16,873 bases of DNA from DASXRA01 sp046734315 (GTDB lineage Bacteria > Actinomycetota > Actinomycetes > Mycobacteriales > Jatrophihabitantaceae), in the NCBI GenBank assembly GCA_046734315.1, contig JBKPQY010000298.1, positions 1-16,873 on the forward strand, written 5' to 3'. How positions within the stretch are numbered: position 1 is the stretch's first letter; every line of letters begins with the position of its first letter. Shown here piece by piece: positions 8,430 through 16,211 of the stretch. Below the pieces are notes generated by a model that saw nothing but the letters and a program-made list of their open reading frames with translations, searched no databases and was not told the DNA's origin. A program made the position numbers and the translations under genes.

Positions 8430-8607
8430 CCGGGTCGGGCGCGGCGCTCACGTGTCGCGGGCAGCGTCGTCGGGGTTCTGGAGTTAGCGTGGCAAGCTGA
8501 GCCCTGTGGCGGTGACGTCGAAGGCCTCGATGTCCGCGACTCCGTTGTACAACCTGCCGTTGGCCAGGTACAGCGCGGCTCGCCCGCAGGGCGAACGATC
8601 GCCATTG
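8430..8607. other. convergent intergenic region with hairpin and possible gene remnant
   Basis: This 178-bp gap lies between the permease gene and the 3' end of the STAND-WD40 gene. It holds a 6-bp stem, TCGCCC 8580-8585 and GGGCGA 8589-8594, just past the WD40 stop and a candidate weak terminator for that transcript. It also holds a perfect 10-bp palindrome, GTTGTACAAC, at 8544-8553. On the minus strand the frame ending at 8484 reads like a protein C-terminus (NGRLYNGVADIEAFDVT) with no start of its own, possibly a truncated gene. Confidence 0.3.
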
Positions 8608-11600
8608 TCACGACTGCCCATCCAGTTTCTTTGCCTGGTCGAGCACGGCCTGGAACGAACCGCAGGTGTCGCAGGCGACCAGCGCGGCAGTGCCGTCATC
8701 ACTACTCGCAAGAATCTGTGTCCCGTCGTTGGCGAAATGCACCGAATTCACGAGGTCGGCGTGCGCGCGAAGTGTCGCCACCGGATGGCCGCTCTGCACA
8801 TCCCATATGTGAATGGCTGCGTCGGCACCCGCCACGGCTAACAGACGGCCATCGGGGCTAAAGCTCGCGGATGTGACCGTCGTGCTCGGCCCCACGATCT
8901 GCTGGACGATCTGCGCCTGCTGCACTCTCCATATGCTGATCGTGTGCGCGAAGTCGACGACAGCAAGCTGCGAGCCGTCCGGGGACGCCGCCAATGCCTG
9001 GGCAAGTGACGAACCGGACCTGCCGAGAACATTCCGCGGCTGGCGATTGAGGTGTAATGAGTCCGAGATGCGGATAGTGCCGTCGGTGCTGGCTGCCGCG
9101 ATCAAGGTGGAATTCGGGATGTACGACACGGCCATGATGAGCGAGCCGGCACTCGACGCTGGAGACTTGCCGACAATCCGGCCAGTGTGCAGGTCCCACT
9201 CGATGACCCGGTTCTGACGGTCGCCAGCGGCCACAAGGGTTCCGCCCGCGTTCACGACAGCGGCGCTCGAGATGAAGTCGTTATTCTCGTCGAACGTCAG
9301 CTTCGACGTCCCGTTCTGCGAATTCCACAGCCTGGGCGCATAAGCGTACGCAGTTGCCGTGATGACGGCGTCGCCACTCGGCGTGAACTGCGCGCTCCGG
9401 CCGGGTTCCGGAGCGGTGTCGACGTCTTCCCATTGTTTTTCCATTCGGCGGGTAGCCGTGTTCCATATCTGGTAAGTGCCGTTGTCCTGCGCCGTCACTA
9501 TGCGACGACCGTCCTTGCTGAATTCGGCGTCAAGAACCCACCAATTAGAGGTCGTCAGCAGCGAATGCCGGCCGAACGTCCAGACACGCGCGGTACCGTC
9601 GGTGCTCGCCGTGGTCAGCTGCGCGGGGTTCGCGGGGTTGAACGCTGCGGACGTAACCGCGCCGTGGTGACCGGCGAACTGCGCCAGTGGACGGTCGTTG
9701 CCCTGGTCGGCCCGCCAGATCTGAGCGATTCCGCCGTCGTCAGCGGTGACCAGCCACCGCCCGTCGGGGCTGAAGTCAGCGGTCTCGATCCAGTCAGGCT
9801 GCACCGACGTGTACCCGATCGGTGCTGTATGGCCGGTCCCGGCGCTGGCATCGTAGACGTACGCGGCCCTGTCGGCGATCATCGCGACCCGTGTGCCGTC
9901 GCGGCTCACAGTCAGGTCGGAGGGCGTTCTCGTGGCACCTGTCATCTCGACGGGAGCTGCCGAGTCCTGCCAGTCCCAGAGGGAGAGGCTCCACACTTGG
10001 TTAGTGCGTTCGACCAATGCGATCCGACCGGAGCTCGGCCCGGCGAAATGCGGATAAACGACGGAGTCGAACGACGTCGAAGTCGCGAGCGCCACATCCG
10101 AATCAGCGTCCCAGACTGTCACCCGCATCCCGGTTTCGTCGGAGGCGAGCCCGTCGGTCACAATGTGTGTCCCGTCGGGGCTCGGACTCGCGTCGTAAGC
10201 GCCGGTACTGGAGTCGCCGTAGTAGCGGAGTGGTGTGGATCCGCGTGGATCCCACAGGACGGCCGGCCGGAGTTCGTCACCGGCGCTCGAGACGAGCAGC
10301 AGCTGGTTGCCGCCGCGCTCCGTCCATCTCGCCACGACGGCTTTCTTGAACGTGGTCAGTGAGTCGACGAAGCGGCCGCCGGTGCTCGTGTACACGCGAA
10401 CGGATCCGTCGTTCGCGGCAGTTGCCACCAGGCGACCGTCAGGGCTGAAGGACGCTTGGGTGAGCTGCGTTCTGGTCCGACCCGCGGGAACTAGCGTGTG
10501 CAAGCTCCGTCCGCTGGCGGCGTCGAAGATGCGCGCCGTGCTGTCCCACCCCGCAGTGACGATCAGCGTCCCGTTGGGCGAGAACTCGCTGCTGGCCACC
10601 GTGCCCGAGTGGCCTCTCAGGACACGTAGTTGGTTGTCCGCATCGAACGCGTTTCGTACGGCGGCCTCGGCCGCGGACCCCTGTCGTTTGTCGTATGCCT
10701 GAAGTGCTGTGTGCAACGCCGCGGCAGGGTCGGAGGAAAGCAGGCGCTCGGATGTACCAAGGAGCTTCTCGTACTCCGCCAGGTTACGAGCGGCCTGGCC
10801 CTCGGCTCTGCTGCGCCTGGCATACACGACTGCCACGACGACGGCCACCAGCAGCAGGGCGAGCGTCGCCGATACCAGACGTGAACGTCGTAGCCGCCGC
10901 TTCGTGCGCCGGTGCTCCTGCTCGGATTCGAGGCGTGCGCGTTCCAGAGCTGCTTCGGACGCCAGTCGGTCCTGTTCGGCGACATAACGTCGGCGCCAGT
11001 CGAGCACAGCGGGCGCCATGACATCGTGGAAGATTTCGTACCGAGGCGGTCCGGGTTGGTCGACCGGGGGCGGCACCGGGCGCAGTACGCGATCCTCTCC
11101 GGAGGCCAGCTCCTCGAGCATGCCCGCCAGCTTTGCCGAATCGGACAGCCCAGCGTAGTCGGCAAGGTCTGCTGCCGTGTGCGCGATCTTGGTTCCTGAG
11201 GGTGTGACGAGGTGCCGGAAAACGTCTGCAGCGATCGCTCGCTGCTCGTCGGTGAGGCGGGCCATCACCGAGTCGAGATGCGTGCGTACGATCCGGCTGG
11301 CGCCTCCCAGAGACCGCAACATCGACTCGGTCAGGACCTGGGAGCCTCGCGCGGTTTCCTCTGACCACAGCCGCGTCATGACGAGTTGCAGGAACGGAGT
11401 CTCGATCGTTGTGCTCGCCGGCCCTGTGGACGAAGTGTCGGCGCTGTCGGTTACCGACACGCGGCCTGTGCGGAGCTCGTTGAGGAGCCGGTCGACCAAT
11501 CCAGGCTCGATCGTCATCGGGCGCGACGGATGCTCTTCGTTGTGGCGCGCCAGCGGTTGCTCGATCGCCTCACGCGCCGCCGCCACGCTGAGGTGGTCGA

Positions 11601-12246
11601 GCCGCAGGCTGTTGCTGAACAGTTCTGGGACGTAAGCCTCGAGCCGATCGAGTTTGGCCAGGGCATCCTCGCGCACGCCGATGAGAACATTCACGCGCAG
11701 GCCCGCAGTACTGACAATGCGACCGAGTTCGGCAGCGAAAGCGTCCGCCCGGGCACCCTCCTGGTAGAGAGTCTCTTCCTCGAATTGATCACACAGCAGG
11801 TAGACGTCGGCGTCGAGACGACGCGTGACGGTGCGGAGCAGATCAGCTGACAACGGGCCGGGTGGCAGGACGTCTGGATCGAGGTCGTCGGGCAGTGCTG
11901 CACGAAGGCTCTCCGTAAGGTCGGCCAGAGGGTCGTCGCGCCATGATGCGTGGTAGACGACGATCGCATTGTCGGTGGCGACGTAGGAGAACGTCTCATC
12001 ATCGAGGCGCCGCAGGTGCGGCATGACGGCGGCCTGGAGCAGGGAACTCTTGCCAACGCCGCTCGGCCCGTAAAGCACAGTGAGCCTACTCGCCATTAGG
12101 TTCGCGATGACCAGGTCGCGGTCACCGTCGCGTCCGAAGAAATACTCGCTGTCGCTTTCGGTGTATGGCTGAAGTCCGTTGTAGGGGCACACGCGCCGTG
12201 CGTGTCTTCCGATATACCGCACCGGAGGCACGATTTCGATCATCAT
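8608..12246 (-). CDS. nSTAND NTPase with WD40 repeats, membrane-anchored
   Basis: A 1212-residue multidomain protein, probably an NTP-driven switch that senses a ligand through its repeats. The opening segment PYNGLQPYTESDSEYFFGRD (about 21-40) is typical of the nSTAND1 family. Walker A is GPSGVGKS at 60-67, and Walker B VYLLCDQFEE lies at 148-157. The NTPase module closes with YEIFHDVMAPAVLDWRRR near 403-420. A charged, coiled-coil-like stretch (424-450) and one hydrophobic helix (about 457-475) follow, then a helical linker and about 14-15 WD40 repeats (about 540-1200), enough for two propellers. The repeats are well diverged, so not recently amplified. ATG 12246 overlaps the TGA of the SIR2 gene (ATGATGA), with AGGAG at 12254-12258 (7-nt gap); a longer frame to 12390 only shadows the SIR2 gene. 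Co-translation with SIR2 implies joint function. Confidence 0.88.
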   Translation of the reverse strand: MMIEIVPPVRYIGRHARRVCPYNGLQPYTESDSEYFFGRDGDRDLVIANLMASRLTVLYGPSGVGKSSLLQAAVMPHLRRLDDETFSYVATDNAIVVYHASWRDDPLADLTESLRAALPDDLDPDVLPPGPLSADLLRTVTRRLDADVYLLCDQFEEETLYQEGARADAFAAELGRIVSTAGLRVNVLIGVREDALAKLDRLEAYVPELFSNSLRLDHLSVAAAREAIEQPLARHNEEHPSRPMTIEPGLVDRLLNELRTGRVSVTDSADTSSTGPASTTIETPFLQLVMTRLWSEETARGSQVLTESMLRSLGGASRIVRTHLDSVMARLTDEQRAIAADVFRHLVTPSGTKIAHTAADLADYAGLSDSAKLAGMLEELASGEDRVLRPVPPPVDQPGPPRYEIFHDVMAPAVLDWRRRYVAEQDRLASEAALERARLESEQEHRRTKRRLRRSRLVSATLALLLVAVVVAVVYARRSRAEGQAARNLAEYEKLLGTSERLLSSDPAAALHTALQAYDKRQGSAAEAAVRNAFDADNQLRVLRGHSGTVASSEFSPNGTLIVTAGWDSTARIFDAASGRSLHTLVPAGRTRTQLTQASFSPDGRLVATAANDGSVRVYTSTGGRFVDSLTTFKKAVVARWTERGGNQLLLVSSAGDELRPAVLWDPRGSTPLRYYGDSSTGAYDASPSPDGTHIVTDGLASDETGMRVTVWDADSDVALATSTSFDSVVYPHFAGPSSGRIALVERTNQVWSLSLWDWQDSAAPVEMTGATRTPSDLTVSRDGTRVAMIADRAAYVYDASAGTGHTAPIGYTSVQPDWIETADFSPDGRWLVTADDGGIAQIWRADQGNDRPLAQFAGHHGAVTSAAFNPANPAQLTTASTDGTARVWTFGRHSLLTTSNWWVLDAEFSKDGRRIVTAQDNGTYQIWNTATRRMEKQWEDVDTAPEPGRSAQFTPSGDAVITATAYAYAPRLWNSQNGTSKLTFDENNDFISSAAVVNAGGTLVAAGDRQNRVIEWDLHTGRIVGKSPASSAGSLIMAVSYIPNSTLIAAASTDGTIRISDSLHLNRQPRNVLGRSGSSLAQALAASPDGSQLAVVDFAHTISIWRVQQAQIVQQIVGPSTTVTSASFSPDGRLLAVAGADAAIHIWDVQSGHPVATLRAHADLVNSVHFANDGTQILASSDDGTAALVACDTCGSFQAVLDQAKKLDGQS

Positions 12247-13205
12247 TCTGCCACTCCTACCGGAGCAAATGCCTCGATGGCGCGCCGCAAGTCGTCGGCA
12301 TAGTCCTCCAGTCTTGAGTCGAGGAGTTCGACGCCGCGCTTGTACCAGGCGCGCTCTTCGATCTTGTCGGGATGCGCTTGGATAGCCCAAGAGTTGTATG
12401 TGAGGCCCTCATCACCCCATAACCGGTGCAGAATTACTCGAAGATTCCAATCCTTGAGGTTGTAGCCTAGGAACAGGAAATGGCTTTTCTGCATGCGTTT
12501 GGTCACGTGTACAGGAATGAGTTTTGCGATGTCAGAGTGGCTTAGATAGGCGATGTAGTGGTTCTCGGTAATAACGAAGCTGTCGCGTTCCTTTGGTGCA
12601 CGGCCCACGGCACCGTGAATCTTCGCGACGACCGGCCGGTCAGTGCACGTGAGCTCTGGATATGTGTTGGGCACGGCAATCACAGTCGTCTCGCCGTTGG
12701 GGCGCGTGTGTACGAACCTGCTCTTGTCGGGACCATCAGCAAGGTAGGTGACGAGATCGTATTCTTCGCCTGCATCGCGAAGTGCTTGCTCGAGCAGCGT
12801 GTCGTAGTTGGTCGAAACATAGAGCGGGAAGGCTTTGGCCTTGTCGCTGCGATGGTGCCTGATCATGGCGGGGAGCGACGCGAGGAATCGATGCATCGGC
12901 GTCGGGCTGTAGTCGGCGTCGAAGACGGTGTGCAGGGCCTCATACAACGGGCCGCTGCCTAACTTCACGTCGAAGTACTGGGATACGCGCAGCAAGTCCC
13001 GAGGATCGTCAGTCGGATAACCGGCCTCTTCGGCAAGGTACTCGGTCAATTCTGCGCCGCTTGGCAGGTAGCGCCCACGCTCCCAGCCCGTGGCGGGCGG
13101 TCGGCCGCACACGCTGACGCCGGCGCCAAGGAAAGGAACAACGGCACCGGCCATGAGCTGTCTGGCGACCAGTTGGTGGTGCTCGTCGTCGGGTGATTGG
13201 GCCAT
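12243..13205 (-). CDS. SIR2-like domain protein, probable NAD-consuming effector
   Basis: A 320-residue stand-alone SIR2-family protein. Visible motifs: VVPFLGAGVS (22-31, nucleotide-binding loop), LYVSTNYDTLLE (128-139, with Asn133 and Asp135), KIHG (195-198, with His197 as the likely catalytic His), and FLFLGYNLKDWNLRVIL (243-259). This is the SIR2-like class whose members in prokaryotic immunity (ThsA, the SIR2 part of Avs5) cleave NAD+ rather than deacetylate; no zinc-ribbon Cys pairs are seen. By inference, it depletes NAD when triggered by the neighbouring STAND protein, translated from the overlapping ATGA. ATG 13205 is preferred because seven Gs (13210-13216) precede it by 4 nt; a frame from ATG 13235 lacks an SD. 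Its 3' half is clearly AT-richer than neighbours (45% GC in 12421-12480), suggesting horizontal acquisition. Confidence 0.85.
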   Translation of the reverse strand: MAQSPDDEHHQLVARQLMAGAVVPFLGAGVSVCGRPPATGWERGRYLPSGAELTEYLAEEAGYPTDDPRDLLRVSQYFDVKLGSGPLYEALHTVFDADYSPTPMHRFLASLPAMIRHHRSDKAKAFPLYVSTNYDTLLEQALRDAGEEYDLVTYLADGPDKSRFVHTRPNGETTVIAVPNTYPELTCTDRPVVAKIHGAVGRAPKERDSFVITENHYIAYLSHSDIAKLIPVHVTKRMQKSHFLFLGYNLKDWNLRVILHRLWGDEGLTYNSWAIQAHPDKIEERAWYKRGVELLDSRLEDYADDLRRAIEAFAPVGVAE

Positions 13206-13209
13206 CGAG

Positions 13210-13216
13210 CCCCCCC
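13210..13216 (-). promoter_or_regulatory. poly-G ribosome binding site for the SIR2 gene
   Basis: Seven consecutive Gs on the minus strand end 4 nt before ATG 13205. The upstream ATG at 13235 in the same frame has no SD and lies within an inverted repeat, so this site decides the start. Confidence 0.45.
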
Positions 13217-13233
13217 AAATCGATACCTTGCTC

Positions 13234-13251
13234 ATCCGGCCGTAGCCGGAT
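13234..13251 (-). repeat. 7-bp inverted repeat in the SIR2 leader
   Basis: ATCCGGC (13234-13240) and GCCGGAT (13245-13251) are perfect reverse complements around a 4-nt loop. The repeat lies 29 nt upstream of the SIR2 start. It could fold as an RNA hairpin in the leader or serve as an operator. A second dyad, GCCTCT 13289-13294 with AGAGGC 13300-13305, lies further upstream in the same leader. Confidence 0.4.
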
Positions 13252-13378
13252 ACTTACTTATGGTGACGCCGGCGGTCGAGGCTCCGCTGCCTCTTATAGA
13301 GAGGCCTTAACTCGTCGCTGATACAGGTCCGCTTTTGGCTCGAGCGACCGGATCAGATCCCACAAAGCACACTGAACG

Positions 13379-13408
13379 TCTATAAGTCGCTCGGTTCGGT
13401 CGCGTCAC
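13379..13408 (-). promoter_or_regulatory. candidate promoter of the SIR2-STAND operon
   Basis: On the minus strand GTGACG (13408-13403) and TATAGA (13384-13379) are separated by 18 nt, a fair match to housekeeping actinobacterial -35/-10 elements. Initiation would fall near 13372, giving a leader of about 165 nt with two small dyads. This is by inspection only. Confidence 0.35.
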
Positions 13409-13438
13409 ACTTTCTACCGGAACATTCATACTTTCTAC
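13409..13438 (-). repeat. direct repeat GTAGAAAGT, 21-bp period
   Basis: Two identical 9-bp copies lie on the minus strand at 13438-13430 and 13417-13409, start to start 21 bp, two helical turns. The inner copy directly abuts the candidate -35 element of the SIR2-STAND promoter. The arrangement suits binding of a dimeric activator or repressor on one face of the DNA. Confidence 0.45.
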
Positions 13439-13533
13439 GCGAATGTGCGCCGAGCTGCAATCTGGTCACTGCTGTGATGTGCACTGATCTCGCGCGAGGA
13501 TGCGGCGAGCACCCGGCGTGCTGCTGAGCGGCG

Positions 13534-16155
13534 TCATGTACCCAGCGCGATGAAGGACACGCCGGTGGCAAGGCTCACTGGGTCGTGACCGGTTTCAGAG
13601 CGGGCCGCGAAGAGGGCTTCTGGCAAGGTGGCACCGGTTTGTAGTTTGTCGTGCAGCGCCACCATGAGTGGCACTGAGGCACGGTCGTTTACCGGCACGA
13701 CACTGGCGAGGATGCCGGCCGCGCCGAGCGGTATGAGGCTGCTGACCAGTCCGAGAAGCTCGTCGGCGCCGACGGGAGCTGCGACGCCGGAGTCGCAACT
13801 GGACAACACCAGCCGGTAAGGAGCGCGTCGCAGTCGCTCGAAGTCGTGCACGATCAGCGGTCCGTCATCGAGTCGCAGCGACGAAAACAGCGGGTTGTCG
13901 GCGCGGAAGGTGCCGTGCGCCGCGATGTGCGCGAGCCATGCGCCGTCGAGGGCCGCCAGGGCGTTGTCGGCGGTCGCTGTCCCGTGACCCAACATCGTTG
14001 CGCCGGGGTAGTGGCGAACAAGCTGGGGTATCTCTGCTCCCCCGGTCTCGAGCCCAGGTCCGACGATGAGGGTGACTCGGTCATTTCGGGGTGGCTGAGT
14101 TCTATGGGCGTGCAGCCAGGTCGACGCCGAGGGTGCCACGCTGACGACCCGGTTTCGCAGACTTGGCAGCAGCGACCATGGAACCGCATGCAGCCGTCCT
14201 GGTGGTATGACGACGACTGGGCCGTCACCGAGATCATCGGCGCCTGGGCCGAGGAGGAAGCGCTCGAGTCGCGTGCCTACCTGATTCAGGCGCAGATTTA
14301 GGTGTCGAGCCGGCGAACCGACGGCGGCGCGTGCCAGAACGGCCCTGGCCATGCCCACGTCGGTGGCGGGCATGCTCCCGAGCGCATGCCTGCGTACCCG
14401 CCGGTCGACGATCGTGATGACGTGCAACGTGTCGTCGATCTCGATCAGCTCGACCAGCCGGGTGTCGCCGAGGCCGGCGATCAACTCGTCTACGTCGAAC
14501 TTCTTTGCCTCTGTCGTCAGGCTGCCCTGAGTCCTCAAGGCGCGAGCCCGTACGGCGTGTTCGAGCCGGCGCCGTTCCCGGTCGAGCGCTACGACGGTGT
14601 TCCCGCGCGCGGTGCGTGCCTCGTCGTGCATGCGCGTGACTGCCCGCAACGCCGCCAGCTCTGCGATCTGTTCCTTGTCGTGTGGTGGCATCGTCAGCCC
14701 ATGTCCCAGTGCCGTGGCGCGCCAACGTTCGGTCCAGGCAAGGAGCAGGCGCGGATCGCTTCGGCGCAGGGCTTCCCGCTGCGCGACCAGCGCAAGCTCG
14801 GCGCCGTGCGCCGTGGCGTAGGCACGCAGCTCGGTCGCCCCAAGCGTCGACTGGTATTCGTCCAACGCGTCCAGGCCACGAGCACATGCAGCCAACGTGG
14901 CGCGCGCGTTGCCTGCCGCTTCGCAGCGCGACGCCTGTCCGAGCCAGCCAATGCTGCGGTTCAGCGCGGAGCCTCGTCGCCGCGACCGGGCGGCACGTTC
15001 GAGGTGCTCCTCAGCTATGGCACCACCGCCGCGACGCAGAGCAATCCGTCCAGCGAGCAGATGTGCACGCGAAGCGTCCTCGTCTCTGAAATTGTCCAGC
15101 CGCGATGCGACCTGTTCGGTCTGGGCCAGCAATCTCGCACTACGTTCACCGTTGGCGTAGCGAGCCCTCACGACGACGAGCTGCGCGCGCGACTCCCAGA
15201 GGTCGCGGCCGTGGGCGCGAAACAGGCGACGAGCGCGCCCGGCCCGCTCGAGGGCACCCGCGGGATCCGCCGCGGAAAGTGCTGCGGTGGCGGCGACATA
15301 GATGAGCTCAGTTCGCTTGAGAACATCTCCACCGCGCGCGCCGAATTGAACCACGGCCGCGTCCGCTTCCCGCATCGCGTCCGCCGCTAACCCTGCGGCC
15401 AGTAGGGTCGAGCAGCGATCGATCGCGAGCTGCGGATCCGGGACGCCCAGCGCGTCATAGCGCCGACCGGCCACGTCGAGGTACGACAGCGCCGTGGGTA
15501 GATCACCACGCACGATGGCGACCAGTCCACGATTGTGCAGAGCTACCGCATACTCCCGCTCCTGGCCACTGCTCGCGAACAGCACCTCGGCACGTGCAAA
15601 GTCGGCCTCCGCCCGCACGGCATTGCCGAAGGCCAGATACACCTCGGCACGGTGCGTCAAGGAGCGCGCCTCCCACACCGTGTCGGCAGCCCGCCGGAGG
15701 AGGGGCAGCGCTCGATTGAGATCTTTGAGCGCTTCCTCGTAGCGGCCCAGGCGCTTCAGTGTCGAAGCGCGACGCAACAGAACGCGTGCCAGCGCGGCTC
15801 CGCGTACCTGTGCTGCCGCTTTGTCGAGCGCGGCCAATCCCTGCGTGGGGCGCCCGATCCACGCCAGCGCGACGCCGAGTGTCGCACGCACATCTGCCTG
15901 CCGAGCCGGATCTCCCGACGCGACGGCCAGCCGCAGAGCGATCCTCAGCTCAGCAATAGCAGCGGCGACGTCGCCTCTGTCACGCAAGACGATCGCCGCC
16001 GCCTGACGTGCCACCGAGGCCTCGTACGCGCGGGGTTGCGCGGCGAGTATGGCGCGAGCAGCTACCAGCGCCTCTTGCGGACGCGCGAGCGCGAGCGCGA
16101 GCAACTGGCTCGGCTCTGCCGCCGCATTCGTGGCTTCGGGAGCTAGCCTGCGCAC
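13534..16155 (-). CDS. TPR-CHAT protein, caspase-like protease
   Basis: An 873-residue cytoplasmic protein. Residues from about 40 to 420 are Ala/Leu/Arg-rich helical pairs of TPR type (for example GRYEEALKDLNRALPLL), a protein-interaction scaffold. About 600-873 is a CHAT domain, with VVIPPGRLHAVPW, the catalytic His747 in HIAAHGTF, the catalytic Cys787 in VLSSCDSG, and a C-terminal GAAGILASVVPV segment. Both dyad residues are present, so it should be an active cysteine protease. In type III-E CRISPR a TPR-CHAT protein is the target-activated protease; actinobacterial genomes hold many others of unknown role. Start is GTG 16155; SD is weak, and TAGCAT at 16168-16163 lies where it could drive a leaderless transcript. 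It is divergent from the S8 protease gene and precedes the SIR2-STAND pair on the same strand, separated by 328 bp. Confidence 0.85.
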   Translation of the reverse strand: MRRLAPEATNAAAEPSQLLALALARPQEALVAARAILAAQPRAYEASVARQAAAIVLRDRGDVAAAIAELRIALRLAVASGDPARQADVRATLGVALAWIGRPTQGLAALDKAAAQVRGAALARVLLRRASTLKRLGRYEEALKDLNRALPLLRRAADTVWEARSLTHRAEVYLAFGNAVRAEADFARAEVLFASSGQEREYAVALHNRGLVAIVRGDLPTALSYLDVAGRRYDALGVPDPQLAIDRCSTLLAAGLAADAMREADAAVVQFGARGGDVLKRTELIYVAATAALSAADPAGALERAGRARRLFRAHGRDLWESRAQLVVVRARYANGERSARLLAQTEQVASRLDNFRDEDASRAHLLAGRIALRRGGGAIAEEHLERAARSRRRGSALNRSIGWLGQASRCEAAGNARATLAACARGLDALDEYQSTLGATELRAYATAHGAELALVAQREALRRSDPRLLLAWTERWRATALGHGLTMPPHDKEQIAELAALRAVTRMHDEARTARGNTVVALDRERRRLEHAVRARALRTQGSLTTEAKKFDVDELIAGLGDTRLVELIEIDDTLHVITIVDRRVRRHALGSMPATDVGMARAVLARAAVGSPARHLNLRLNQVGTRLERFLLGPGADDLGDGPVVVIPPGRLHAVPWSLLPSLRNRVVSVAPSASTWLHAHRTQPPRNDRVTLIVGPGLETGGAEIPQLVRHYPGATMLGHGTATADNALAALDGAWLAHIAAHGTFRADNPLFSSLRLDDGPLIVHDFERLRRAPYRLVLSSCDSGVAAPVGADELLGLVSSLIPLGAAGILASVVPVNDRASVPLMVALHDKLQTGATLPEALFAARSETGHDPVSLATGVSFIALGT

Positions 16156-16211
16156 TCACCAAATGCTAGACATGCACAGAAAATTTGGCTTCGGTCCAGG
16201 GGGCGTTAGAA
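16156..16211. promoter_or_regulatory. shared divergent promoter region with dyad
   Basis: Only 56 bp separate the starts of the TPR-CHAT and S8 protease genes. CCAAAT (16159-16164) and ATTTGG (16183-16188) form a perfect dyad with an 18-nt spacer centred in the gap, a candidate operator controlling both genes. AGGGGG at 16198-16203 is the SD of the S8 gene. -10-like TAGCAT (minus, 16168-16163) and TAGACA (plus, 16167-16172) are both present, without good -35 elements. Confidence 0.35.

Noticed and set aside
8506..8841. plus-strand GTG frame after the permease gene as a fifth transporter gene
   Set aside because: Its later part is antisense to the WD40 gene and its start has no family signature.
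9187..10362. 391-codon plus-strand frame inside the WD40 gene
   Set aside because: Antisense to WD40 repeats that are unmistakable on the minus strand.
9000..10620. WD40 region as a recent tandem DNA repeat or CRISPR-like array
   Set aside because: Repeats are visible only at protein level and are well diverged; no regular near-identical DNA units or spacers.
12247..12390. 48-residue N-terminal extension of the STAND protein
   Set aside because: It overlaps the SIR2 gene, is Arg-rich and lacks an SD; ATG 12246 has AGGAG and the ATGA overlap.
13489..13522. palindrome CTCGCGCGAG and 5-bp hairpin as a terminator for the CHAT gene
   Set aside because: Stems are very short and no T-run follows; expected by chance at this GC.
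14302..15390. 362-codon plus-strand frame inside the TPR-CHAT gene
   Set aside because: Antisense to well-formed TPR repeats; no domain of its own.
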